Source: Xanthoparmelia taractica (taxonomy: Eukaryota; Ascomycota; Lecanoromycetes; Lecanorales; Parmeliaceae). From it: 31,322 nt of DNA. The stretch covers positions 1 to 31,322 of the forward strand of contig JANQBS010000381.1 of the NCBI GenBank assembly GCA_033085395.1, written 5' to 3'. Made by a program: the position numbers and the translations under genes. Positions 1-10,245 of this stretch are shown one piece after another; position 1 is the stretch's first letter, and each line of letters begins with the position of its first letter. The notes beneath the pieces were generated by a model. That model saw only the letters and a list, made by a program, of their open reading frames with translations, had not been told where the DNA came from and did no database searches.

Positions 1-1150
1 AAGATATAGAATATCCCATACTCCCATTGAGTTTTTAATAAATATATTACGTAATATTTTTTTATATTCTAAAAATATATAAAAAGCTTAACTCTAAGCT
101 TATAGAATTATAAAATTCTATAAATAGATTAAAAAGATATAATCTTTTAAAAAAAGTTAAAAAAAAGTTAAAAACGACAATGTTTAACAGATACCACACC
201 TTTCCGACCCGTAGCGATAATATATATAAAGAAAATACGTTTTTTTAGATCGATTATTAAGGTTATTTATAAATCGACGAAAGCTTTTCTTTATTATATA
301 TTCGAAGATATTAATCTTTATATTATTTATACGAAGCGTGTAACTTTAATAACTAAGAATATATAATTATAAAGAATAATCATAAATTCTTCTTATAATA
401 CGTAGAAAAAAGAGAAGAATTTGCTATCGTAGAATAAATAATAGATTGCTATTATAATTAATATGCTAATAATTCTTCTAATAATTAAATAAATTAAATA
501 TACTAATAATAATAGAAATAACTCGTTAAGCTCTAGATAATTACGAAGATCTTTCGTAATACGATATTAAATACAATAACGAGCTTAGCTTAACAACGTG
601 ATAATAAAGTAAAGTAATAGTGATAATAATAATAGAGTGAAGTAATAACTAGAATAATAACTAGAATACTTAATAATATAATAGTAAAGTAAAGTAATAA
701 CTAGAATAATAATTAGAATACGTTCGAATAATTCTATATAGAGTAACTTCTTCTATATATAGTATATTTTCTATATTTCTACATATAATATAAGATATTT
801 CTATATATATTAGAAATTTCTTAGATTATTTTATAATATTAGCACGTCTCTTAGATTATCTTATAAAAATTAAATAATATAATTTTAATATTATATTATA
901 TTATAATATAATATCGACACTTTATATCCCAGACTATTTTAGATCTTTTTGACTCGTAACTAAGATAATAAGGCGAGAGAGTAAATTTCTACTTAGTAAA
1001 TCGCTATATTACGTTAAATAACTAGTTCTATACGTTAATAAGATACTTAAAAAACTCTAAAGAAGCTCGAAAATAATAATTATAATATCGCTAGACTAGA
1101 AGTTTTATTAAAGTGAAAGTTCGATTATAAATAAACTTATTTAATCCCTT
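1..1150. repeat. AT-rich, RIP-like degraded tract with no gene
   Basis: This stretch is overwhelmingly A+T, dense in TpA and in stops in all frames. What G+C remains is largely in CpG, as expected when RIP preferentially converts CpA to TpA. An imperfect duplication built on a 'taataactagaataataa' block is visible at about 640-721. No recognisable coding domain could be read on either strand. It is most likely old transposon remains; the family cannot be assigned by eye. Confidence 0.75.
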
Positions 1151-1330
1151 AATTTGACGATAGCGAGATCTCTCTACTCTTATATAATAAGCTATAAAGT
1201 CCGCTACCTCTCCCATAGAAACTCCGCCCTAATCGATAATAAGGTAGATAGTCTTTTATAACTAATCGAGAGTCGTTCTCCCCACTAAAAGCGCCAATAA
1301 GATCCTCATATATAGTCGTCAACTCCGCTA

Positions 1331-1620
1331 CGGAGGTCGGCACAGAAAGTCCTGGACATGCCAAGACTTCCACGCCAAGATCGGATAAAGCCCCGCCTAA
1401 AGGGTTACCCGGACGATACGCTTAATTATCTATTTCGGATGTGTACCTAACTCCAGCCTACTTTGGGCTTAGGCCCTCTATTACCCCTAAGATAATATCG
1501 AAAAAAGAGATTACACCCCCTAAAATACAATAAGGAGGGCTCCTCTTCTATAGGGCCTTTTCCGAAAGTAGGGTTAGGGTTAATACTAGCGCTGTCCAGG
1601 ACTTTCTGTGCCGACCTCCG
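1331..1620. mobile_element. MITE-like element with 28-bp perfect TIRs and TA duplications
   Basis: The left end (1331-1358, starting CGGAGGTCGGCACAGAAAGT) is exactly the reverse complement of the right end (1593-1620). Both ends abut a TA dinucleotide (1329-1330 and 1621-1622), the target duplication of the Tc1/mariner superfamily. The 290-bp length and lack of any coding frame fit a non-autonomous miniature element. The interior is less AT-rich than the sequence to its left and shows little RIP. The element carries a short GGGTTAGGGTTA stretch at 1571-1582. The superfamily is inferred from the TA only; no transposase is present here. Confidence 0.7.
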
Positions 1621-1622
1621 TA

Positions 1623-2123
1623 CCTTCCTTATAGAAATTTCGCCCTAACCGATAACAAGATAGGCGAACTCCCATAGCCGGCCGGAAAGGCTTCCCCGCC
1701 CAAGTATTGGCGACAGCGAAATAATCGGCGACGACAGCGAGATAGCAGTAAGGTCGCGCCTTGTTTGGGTGTGGCTACCATACAAATTTGGCGCAGCCAT
1801 CTTGAAACGACGCTACCGGTATTTTAATTAGCATTGGCTGAGGTTTAAAAGCATCCCTGAAATAGCCTGTCTGGGACATCTAACATCCTAGTGGTACATT
1901 TTTGTATCCAACCATGGCTCACTACTTCTCCCTAGCCCCTAGGAAGTGTCTCCTAAAGGCTACCCTCTCCCCATCTTCGTACTTGTGTTGTCGACAACCG
2001 TCAACAATACTTGCAGATAATGTGTGCTTGGCATCATGCTTGCCATATGTCAAGCATTGAGCAGCCACAGAGCCCACGACCGCTCAGCCTCTAACCATTG
2101 CAACACTCTCATGAAGCCCCACC
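1623..2123. other. Intergenic: repeat-to-gene transition and upstream region of the 1118-aa gene
   Basis: Base composition returns to about half G+C across this stretch. The first 45 bases (from 1621) resemble 1204-1248 as a diverged direct repeat. The last few hundred bases are presumably the promoter and leader of the gene starting at 2124. I see no ORF or RNA gene here. Confidence 0.5.
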
Positions 2124-5100
2124 ATGTCAGACATCGTGTCCTCCCTAGAAGAGCCTCAAGGCGGGAATAAAGTCGTTGGAAAGTACAAGTGGCGAGAAAA
2201 GCTTTTCACAGCCGATAGCAAGTTTGGAAAAGCCGCGGAGAACCTCGAAACTACCGACGGTGATATCGCCAACTTTCTCCATGCAGCAGGTTCAAGGCCG
2301 GAGGTAGGACCTCGGTCAGCGCCACTCGCTCCTCGTGTTGATGTTGTTGCTAGTTCGAGACAGCCATCTGCCGCCAATGACGATCAAGATGGACGTATAG
2401 TTGATGTCTATCGGAGGCCTAAACCTCGTCAGAATAAGGGGCTATGCGTAAGATTTGAGTCGGCACCGCCAGTGGTCATTGGTGTGGGCGGAGACGAGGC
2501 TGAGCTGCCATCCAGGGATGTCTCGAGATCTGAACGATCGCCGAATCGACAGCAGTCGAACTACAACGCCAGTGGCCGGCAACCCGAGACGTACGGACCA
2601 TTACCAGATCATTACGACGAGACTTGCTTACAGCCCCCCTCTCCTCGAAGACCGAATGGAGTCGAAGACAAGCTCTTTGCGCAAGAATCACATCATGCAG
2701 GTCATGATCGAGAAGCAGTCCAATCTGCTTTTGCCCGGATGCATTATTTATCATCTCAGACGCGAGATGAACAGCACAATCAGTACCTGAACTTGCGGAA
2801 AAAAGAGGTCAGGAATATTTCCTATAAATCATCCGCGACGGAAGAAGAGTGGTCTCATGGTCGGAGCTACCACCCGCAGACAGCAGAAACAAGATATAAG
2901 GGAACCACACAGCACTTGGATGTTACTCCTCCGGAAGCTCTACCCACTACTTCTCTAACTCCTTGTGACTCACCTGAAGCACCATACGTCGTTCAAGACG
3001 CCTCATCATCAAGTTATCGCTTCCCATCCGTTACTAAAGAACTACCCAAGCTACCAGATGCGGCGCACCAAGGCAATCATCAGGATTTTCGGGAACCCTC
3101 ACAAACAAAAGATAAGCCGGTGTCTCTATTCAGTGTATCCAAGAGTCTTGGGGATGATTCTTTGGCAGACTTTGACTTGCGTGTAAGGCGCTTCAACGAC
3201 CTTTTCCGACTCAATGCTTCCGCTCATGTCGATATCATGACGGTGCCCTTCGAACGATGGGTTAAAACTTCTGCCTGGTGGTTCTTAAGGGGCAGAGGAG
3301 GGCTCGAAAGTGCCGTGCGTGCTCGAGCTTCAGCCATTACTCCAGCTAATGCTGAGAACGATGGTGAGTTGTCTTCGATTTTGAAGCAAGCTTACTTCAG
3401 CCTTGCAAAGGCTTGGTGGATCTTGAAAGACGTCGCTCCGAATCTTCCCGCGATAAGAAGGTTTGGTGGAGCCTGCACAAGTTCCATGGTTGCGGTGATA
3501 AGAAGCTTCGGAGACAAACATCTTGCTGAACTCGTCGATGTCCACATGACTATACTTGCAAACATGCGCGCATTGACGATGTCGATGTCAAGGCATCGAA
3601 GGTTGCCACCGGATCATCTCCAAATGCAGAGGTCAGAGTCACAGATCTTCCTCGAGACCCCAACCTTGCCCTCAGATATTGCGGCTCTGACGGTCAATAA
3701 TATTCTCGATCCCGCAGTCAAGGGTAAGAAATACATTGCCGACCCGTTTTTCCCCATATTGGTTGGAGACACCTCACGCCACTTCAGCTTCTGCAAGATT
3801 TTTGTCGATGTTGTTTTCAGATATTATGATGATGCCAAGTCAAAAATACCCTGCGTAGTGTCGATACTGCGCGAGCGAACCAATTGGGCGGTGATGGCAG
3901 CAATCGCGAGCCAAGACGGGCAAGTAAATCTTGTGATACAGTCAGACGACCATGGTGGTCTAGATTGGCATGGCGTACAATGGAAGATACCGCTACACAC
4001 GATGCAGCTTATGATTTCGGAAGGAATCTGTTTACAAATCAAATTTTCTGAGAAAGACTTCAAAACCATTTGGAGCATCTGTGATTACACACAACGGATC
4101 CGAAAAGAATTTTCAGCCAGAAGGGGCGAGACAATCCTTTATGAGCGCGAGCTACCAACAGTTCAGTGTTTTGATTGCCCATCATTTCCTACAGAGCCCG
4201 TCAAAGACTGCAGAGTCCGAATCTTCGAGAGGACGTCTGTCGCAAAAGGTGATAGCGGTCAGCAAGAAGCTCACGTCGGTTGTAGGTTGATGGTGATCAC
4301 TCCCTCAGGTATCAAATCATTGAGCAAGGTGAACTACCAGCTGGGAAAAGACGGCCCAATCTTTTTCGGCACCTATAGAAGCAAAGTAGGAAAAACACTG
4401 CTTGTACGGGTGCCGTCCTCTTTCAGGGTATCTCTTACTTTCCATGAAGCAGGCGATGTCGAGTTATTCCGTGCCATTCTTTCTGGGACATCAATAACGG
4501 TAGACGATCACTGCTCGGCCTCTTTGAAATTGCAGGATTTCGCTATCTGTCCTCTATCTACTGATCAGGACATGGCATATATGAATGCCGGCCGCTTTAT
4601 TAACGATCTCACATGGCATAAGCTGCGCGTTGTCAGTAGAGGACCGTCAACTTATGGTCATGACTCGCAACCGAAGGTTCGTTCAGAACATCTTCGAATA
4701 GTGACAGACTGTGATTTCGGCACTTTCACAGACCGAGTTGATGCTGGGCCCGGTGAGCTGCAGCTGAATCTGAGCGTTGAGGATCTGAACGTGATCAAGC
4801 TTCTACGGGCTGCAAAGCAAGATATGACTTGGGCCTTCGATGATGGTGTACTAGGAGAGCCTGAGTTGAGCTCGCTGTTCAACGGGCTCCGTTCAATGGG
4901 CAAATCTCCATCCGTAGTGACTTACCATTTTCGTTCCCTGTTAGATCTGCACAGCTTCCAGGCCACGCTCACAGGATTCGACGTACTATACGATGAATTG
5001 GCGAGTACACTTTCTATCTCGCGCCGACGCATGATTGTCCCCATGCATAAGCGCTGGGAAGCCAGCACTCCGCGCTTGCAGATCATAAAGCAAGACAAGA

Positions 5101-5480
5101 CCGTGCAGTTGGTAGCATTCTTCAAAGACTTCGGCCACGGAACATGCATGAACTTCGTCCTCAAGGTCACTGATTACTTTGAAACGTTCGCCCGTTCCGG
5201 TTTGTCCTTTCTGCGCATCGTAGATGCCAAGTTCTCGTTACCAAAGGGCGAGTTGGATCCTACAAGGGACTTTGTTTGTCTTGATATGCCCGAGTTTCCG
5301 GGCGAACACGATGACATTGTCATTGGGTTTGAGAATGAGCAAGGTGAGAACTTCAAGAGGCTCGCTGCATTTAGAGCAAGAATATCCTGGACTAATCAAG
5401 CTGCAGACAGAGATAAGTTTACACATGAATTGCCGGCGCCGGTCAACAGAATTTCTCGAATGGTGTCTTTGAGAAGGTGA
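2124..5480 (+). CDS. Conserved fungal protein of unknown function, 1118 aa
   Basis: A single uninterrupted frame of 1118 codons, with no intron signals needed. The ATG at 2124 has an A at -3 (caccATGTC) and is the first in frame. The first ~330 residues are polar, low in hydrophobics and probably disordered (many S, P, R, Q and H). Near residues 99-135 there is a basic-then-acidic motif (KPRQNKGLCVRFESAP followed by IGVGGDEAELP) that I recall from long uncharacterised ascomycete proteins. The rest (about 345-1118) looks folded, with a Trp-rich block at about 380-400 (AWWFLRGRGGLESAV). I see no signal peptide, transmembrane helix or catalytic motif, and do not assign a function. It is the first intact gene next to the left repeat tract. 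The coding call is secure; the family memory is moderate. Confidence 0.85.
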   Translation: MSDIVSSLEEPQGGNKVVGKYKWREKLFTADSKFGKAAENLETTDGDIANFLHAAGSRPEVGPRSAPLAPRVDVVASSRQPSAANDDQDGRIVDVYRRPKPRQNKGLCVRFESAPPVVIGVGGDEAELPSRDVSRSERSPNRQQSNYNASGRQPETYGPLPDHYDETCLQPPSPRRPNGVEDKLFAQESHHAGHDREAVQSAFARMHYLSSQTRDEQHNQYLNLRKKEVRNISYKSSATEEEWSHGRSYHPQTAETRYKGTTQHLDVTPPEALPTTSLTPCDSPEAPYVVQDASSSSYRFPSVTKELPKLPDAAHQGNHQDFREPSQTKDKPVSLFSVSKSLGDDSLADFDLRVRRFNDLFRLNASAHVDIMTVPFERWVKTSAWWFLRGRGGLESAVRARASAITPANAENDGELSSILKQAYFSLAKAWWILKDVAPNLPAIRRFGGACTSSMVAVIRSFGDKHLAELVDVHMTILANMRALTMSMSRHRRLPPDHLQMQRSESQIFLETPTLPSDIAALTVNNILDPAVKGKKYIADPFFPILVGDTSRHFSFCKIFVDVVFRYYDDAKSKIPCVVSILRERTNWAVMAAIASQDGQVNLVIQSDDHGGLDWHGVQWKIPLHTMQLMISEGICLQIKFSEKDFKTIWSICDYTQRIRKEFSARRGETILYERELPTVQCFDCPSFPTEPVKDCRVRIFERTSVAKGDSGQQEAHVGCRLMVITPSGIKSLSKVNYQLGKDGPIFFGTYRSKVGKTLLVRVPSSFRVSLTFHEAGDVELFRAILSGTSITVDDHCSASLKLQDFAICPLSTDQDMAYMNAGRFINDLTWHKLRVVSRGPSTYGHDSQPKVRSEHLRIVTDCDFGTFTDRVDAGPGELQLNLSVEDLNVIKLLRAAKQDMTWAFDDGVLGEPELSSLFNGLRSMGKSPSVVTYHFRSLLDLHSFQATLTGFDVLYDELASTLSISRRRMIVPMHKRWEASTPRLQIIKQDKTVQLVAFFKDFGHGTCMNFVLKVTDYFETFARSGLSFLRIVDAKFSLPKGELDPTRDFVCLDMPEFPGEHDDIVIGFENEQGENFKRLAAFRARISWTNQAADRDKFTHELPAPVNRISRMVSLRR

Positions 5481-6205
5481 TATTAATGTGGCAGCGACTA
5501 ACCCTGACGTGCTTAGGCCGTGCATAGGCGTCGATGCCAGCATCGGTACTAACATAAATACTCTTTTGGGGTTTCATGACATTATGAAACGGCATTAGTC
5601 AGAGACTTCCAAGTGCTTGCATCCTAACATCCACGACGCAACATCGAACTGCTCAACACTACATCTTTTCAGAGCCTTACGCACCAGTTTATGGATAATG
5701 AATTAGGATTTCCTAAAGATGGACCCGAGAATGCTGTATGTTGCTCTAATCGTTCTGAAGGTGAAATACGTACGATGGAGAGCTGACGCTGGACTTCAAT
5801 AGTCCACGTCAACACCCGTATCCAGCGCCTTTAGGAGGCCCCGTGGCGACGAGCTGAGGCGTGATCCTTCAACTACATGGGAAGGCGGACAGACGAAAGT
5901 TTCGTTATCTTCTAAGTACTAGAAGAGGGACATGTGCGTCGTCTGGACACAACATTGCTGGCGATGACCTTGAGCAACGTGGGAATGTTCTTCATTGAGA
6001 ATGATAAGCAGAACGAATGCGATAGACACCCAGGAATTATGTACAGCTTCATAGACAATTCGGTTGAGATTCTACATTGTTGAAGTATTGCAATTGCAAG
6101 ACCATGCACTCCTCCCGGCAATTCCTCGGTTAGTCTTTCCATCTGAACGTCAAGCGAAGATTGTAGACCCGTCTCGTAGAACATCCCATTCCCACAACCA
6201 CAAGC
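5481..6205. other. Intergenic, 725 bp
   Basis: This stretch separates two same-strand genes. It holds two small inverted repeats, cgatgc-2-gcatcg at 5532-5545 and gtttcat-6-atgaaac at 5571-5590, just after the upstream stop. They could lie in the 3' UTR. The last 200 bases are pyrimidine-rich, as is common in fungal promoters and leaders. No further gene is supported. Confidence 0.5.
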
Positions 6206-7580
6206 ATGCCTCCTTCTACTCCCCCCAACGGCATAAAATCTGTCTCCCACTCCAGCTCATTGCCCCCATCGTCCACTCCCTCCATCCACCACCCTTCCAC
6301 CCTCGCCATCCACGCCGACGACCAACTCAATCGCTCCACGGACGTATCCCCTGCCCTCCACGTCTCCACTACCTTCCGCTACACCTCAAATCCCAAAGAT
6401 CTTGTCCCCGCAAAGGACCTAAAGGTATGCCTCTCCTCGCCGCTGCCACCGACCCTCGACACCTAAAGCACCCTTCGTTTCCAAGACAGCTGACCCCTCA
6501 CTCCCCCCAAATCTATAGGGTCCCCAACCCCTCGACGCCCACGTCTACTCCCGCGAAACCGCCCCCACGAGCACGCGGCTCGAAACGCTCCTGACGCCCC
6601 TCCTCCACGCCCCCTGCCTGACCTACTCCTCCGGCCTCGCGGCCCTGCACGCCATCTACATCTTTCTGAACCCGAAGCGCGTGAGCATCGGCGGCGGATA
6701 CCATGGCTCGCACGGCGTGCTGGGCCTCCAGCGCAAGATAACCGGGTGCGAGATCCTCCCGTTGGAGTGCGCGGAGGAGGAGCTAGGGCCTGGCGACGTG
6801 GTGCATTTGGAGACGCCGGTGAATCCCACGGGGGAGGCGTTTTGCATCGAAGAGTTTGCGCGGAAGGCGCATGCGAGGGGCGCGTTTTTGCTCGTCGATG
6901 CGACGTTTGGGCCGCCTGGGTTGCAGGATCCGTTGGCGTGGGGGGCGGACGTCGTGATGCATTCTGGGACCAAGTATTTGGGCGGACATAGCGATATGTT
7001 GTGTGGGGTTTTGGCGAGCAGGAAGGAAGGGTGGATCGAGGGTTTGAAGGAGGAGAGGGTATATTTAGGGAGTGTGATGGGGAGTTTGGAGGGGTGGCTT
7101 GGGGTGCGGAGTCTGAGGACGTTGGAGGTTAGGGTGCAGAGGCAGAGTGGGAATTGCGAGCGTCTGGTGAGCTGGTTGCATGAGATGCTGAAGGGGGCGG
7201 AAGGAGGGGAGGTGGTTAGGGAAGCGGTGGAGAAGGTTCAGCATGCAAGCTTGCAGACTGAGGATATGGAGTGGTTGAGGCGGCAGATGCCGAACGGGTA
7301 TGGGCCTGTGTTTGCGATTACGATGAAGAGTGAAAGTCTGGCGAGGAGGTTACCCAGTAAGATTGAACTGTTCCATCATGCTACGTCTCTCGGCGGCGTG
7401 GAAAGCTTGATTGAGTGGAGAGCTATGAGTGATGAGACAGTTGACACCAGGCTACTCAGGCTCAGTATAGGACTTGAGCATTGGGAAGACCTTAGGGATG
7501 ATTTGATGAGGGGCTTCAGGGCTCTGAGAGAGGAAGAGAAGAACAACGGAATTGTCCACTCCGACTCGCCGGCTGAATAA
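6206..7580 (+). CDS. Cys/Met-metabolism PLP-dependent enzyme (cystathionine gamma-synthase/lyase-like)
   Basis: Two exons, 6206-6424 and 6519-7580, separated by a 94-bp intron (gtatgc...tatag, with a ctgac branch site 25-30 bases before the end), give a 426-aa protein. This is a fold-type I PLP enzyme of the Cys/Met metabolism family, which carries out beta- or gamma-elimination or replacement on sulfur amino acids, probably in the cytosol. The GGGYHGSHG loop lies at about 129-137. LETPVNPTG precedes the cofactor aspartate in VDATFG (D200). The Schiff-base lysine is K225 in HSGTKYLGGHSD, followed by the family's typical GS(V/M)-type loop. The length matches the family (about 380-430). Exact substrate specificity (synthase, beta-lyase or gamma-lyase) cannot be read from the sequence. 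Third codon positions in exon 2 are strongly G+C-rich. Confidence 0.9.
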
Positions 7581-8168
7581 ATCCGATGCCCAGAATATTA
7601 CGGTATTGCACTGGCTATGTACTCGCCAAAATTTTCGTCCAAGTGTCGAGAGCAACCAATGCAGACTTGCTTCAACTCACCGTTCTGTGGCAATCAGCAC
7701 TTAAAGATGACCGCTCTTTGGTCAAGTGATTGACAACTCATTGATTGCGGACAACTGTACAAATAGTTGTTCACCTCTCCGTGTTTATTCCCTCGATCTA
7801 CCAACCCGGTGATCTTACCACACGATTAACAACTTGACATCTTTCTCTTCTACTAATCCCTATTGTATACCTGCCCACGCAGAGGGACAATACCCAAGTC
7901 CCATCCTGCTGTTTAGGTATATCTATAACATATAATGTAAGTATCTAGAGCCTTCTGTATTGTTCCGTGCATCAGAGCGTGAGCTTACTACTTTACTTCA
8001 CAGACCTTTCTACACTGACTGCACACACCTTGACGGCAAATAAAGGAAGAGCAGCCTTTACTGTAAGTACAGAGAGGCGGCTATCTACCCATCAATCAAC
8101 CAAAAGGTATGAACTGATGTTACCAGGGTGGCTCTTGAAACAGCACATCGATATTTTCAGACCTCACG
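7581..8168. other. Intergenic plus probable 5' UTR of the DUF4185-like gene
   Basis: The first half is featureless spacer. From about 7930 it probably holds the spliced leader of the next gene. Two well-formed introns lie at 7937-8003 (gtaagt...cacag) and 8063-8126 (gtaagt...accag, preceded by aactgat). No long frame is open across them, so they are best read as 5'-UTR introns. An in-frame TGA at 8136 precedes the ATG at 8169. Confidence 0.5.
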
Positions 8169-9702
8169 ATGAGAGTGGTTATAGCCGTTGATACACCCGT
8201 TGATACACCAGTTGATACGATGAAAAGTGAAGACACCATGACCGGCGAAGTGGCTGACAATTCGGCATCCTCCCTGGAGCACAACACCGAAGATGGCCAT
8301 GTCAGCACTGCCCAAGCTCAAATTGAGAATGGAAAGCCATCTATTGCCACCGAAACTGGGGCAGAAGAACAAGCAGACATCGGACCAGCTCTCTATCCGC
8401 CTGTCCTTGAGAACGTGCAAGTTCTAGAATACATCAAAGACAAGAAGGGCATCGACTATGCTCGAGATATTGGCTGTTCCACTACGATCCATGACGAAGT
8501 GTACTTCATCTTTGGGGAGACGTTGTGCAAAGATGCTGCAGGAAAGGTTGTTGGTACCACCAGCAATACAATTGCCTATGTCGAGGATCGCGCCAATTTC
8601 CTCCAGAGCGAGTACGGAGAAATTTATGAAAATGGCATGGTCAAAGCCTTTGTGCCTTTGGATGAACAAGAAACCCGCTTCGAGAAGGATAACCCGAATG
8701 CACGCATAGTGTTCCGGATGTTTGGTGGGGCCGTTGATGTCGGTGCAGTGGGTGTCGTCTGGTTCCAGAACTTGATCATGTATGCAAACGGCGAGGAAGA
8801 CTACCGCGGCGTTGGTCAAGCCAGGCTCACTACCTACTCGGACGGGAGGATCGTTGTACAACGCCTCAAAGCACTCCTCTTCGGGCCTGACGAGCCGAGG
8901 ATGGGCTCATTCTCCACGTTGCTTTACGATGGCTACGTCTATCTTTGGAGTCATCTTCCTGACGGTCAGATAATCCTTGCTCGAGTGTATCACCTCGAAA
9001 CGGTTCTCTGTCACCGATACGAGTACTGGAGTGGTACCGATTGGGTTCATCATTGGCAGGACGGTTCGTACAATTCCGGGTGATTCTTTCCTGTTTAGAA
9101 TAGAGGTTGAGTCGCAAGACACGTTGCCGGAGCAAGAGGAAATTCTGCTTCGGAGACCTGTTTGACAAGTTTGATACTTGGTTTGGTGAAGCGATGCTAA
9201 CTCCAAACTTTTCGTAGCTCAACCCGTATTGCACGGTATCCAACACGGCGCCATTGTTTACACTCACTTGTTTGGGAAGGACAAGCCATTCCTCTTTGTG
9301 GGAGTGAACAAACAAGCAGACAGTATGGTTCAGATTGGGGCCGCGGCGGAGGTCCAGGGACCCTTCGACCTCACAGCCGTATGCAAAGCAGCTGGTACTG
9401 ACGACGACGAAAAGCTCAAATACTGCATTTACCCTCATCTTTTCGCGTCCAATGTACCAAAACGTGAGCTGGTGGTCACCTGGAGTGAGTATCCGCCTGG
9501 TGGAGTCATCGCTGCAAAGTTGAAATTCAAGATCGACGAGGTCGCCGCTATCAAAGAAGCGGAGGAGCGAAAGCGTGCAGCGGAAGAGCAGGAGGCCCGT
9601 CGGCTTGCCCGCATGGCCGAAGAGGAGGAGGCAAAGGATGGGTTTTGGTACGAGTCCGAAGGGAGCAACTACCCAACACCGAGGAGGGATCGCTCGGAAT
9701 AA
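8169..9702 (+). CDS. DUF4185-like protein (predicted beta-propeller fold) with charged C-terminal helix
   Basis: Exons 8169-9063 and 9218-9702 join across a 154-bp intron (gttcgt...cgtag, with a gctaac branch about 20 bases upstream of the acceptor) to give 459 aa. The join keeps frame and produces HHWQDA-QPVLHGIQHGAIV, continuing into FLFVGVNKQADSMVQIGAA. The core, with ARDIGCSTTIHDEVYFIFGE, repeated Y/W-rich strands and the VGV-ADS block, resembles the DUF4185 family of fungal and bacterial proteins. Its activity is unknown, although it resembles glycosidase-type propellers. The first ~75 residues are acidic and disordered. The last ~45 (KEAEERKRAAEEQEARRLAR...) form a highly charged helix or coiled coil. 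I see no signal peptide, so it is probably intracellular. ATGs at 8169 and 8220 are both in frame with A at -3. The intron donor is not a consensus one. Confidence 0.75.
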
Positions 9703-10245
9703 TGCACGGGAAGAGGCTTTCTGATCCTCTACTGGGATACAGGCAGAGCATTTGCGGACACTAAAGGATCCGTGCCCATATAATAGCAGACACACACGGT
9801 TTTTGACCGCTAATCTAATGTCTACAAGGCTAAATAGCTCCACAACAATGCACCAAGACAGATCTTGCTGAGCAGCACCAAACATCCGTTGTTGAAGCCT
9901 GTCCCTCTGATGGGTGCCAGATGTGATGTAAGTGCCTATTCTTCCTTGACAGCGGATACTATCCGAAACAAGCACGTAGCACTTGTTATATATTACTGTG
10001 TCTTCACGGCAAACAACTATCCCGAGCGACTACTCACGTCGTAGAGGATACAACACCACTTTTAATTCTCTGGCACATGGAAAGTCGATATCGGTCTTGG
10101 CAAGGATTTGTAAGCACAGTGAAATTCTTGGCGCTAGCATTTCGCGAATTTCAAAGTCCAACCTTCGACATTAAACATACCAATCTTCTTCCTCCTCTCC
10201 ACCAGATACCACCTCAAGCTCCCAAACCCTTACCACAGCACGAAC
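9703..10245. other. Intergenic, 543 bp
   Basis: This spacer lies between two same-strand genes. The last ~100 bases before 10246 are C/T-rich (cttcttcctcctctccacc), typical of a fungal core promoter or leader. No ORF or RNA gene is supported. Open frames reading through 10077-10245 lack the conserved N-terminus, which begins at 10246. Confidence 0.5.

Noticed and set aside
1149..1373. 74-codon minus-strand frame overlapping the MITE left end
   Set aside because: No domain, starts within the element and runs into repeat DNA; chance opening.
1571..1582. Two telomere-type repeats (GGGTTAGGGTTA) inside the MITE-like element
   Set aside because: Only two units, inside a mobile element and not at a chromosome end; too short to call an interstitial telomere.
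6064..6594. 176-codon Pro/His-rich frame overlapping the PLP-enzyme gene start
   Set aside because: Composition reflects the C/T-rich leader and exon 1 read in the wrong frame; the PLP enzyme explains this region.
8866..9975. 369-codon open frame antisense to the DUF4185-like gene
   Set aside because: It runs across the sense gene and its intron, has no recognisable domain and looks like a codon-bias shadow.
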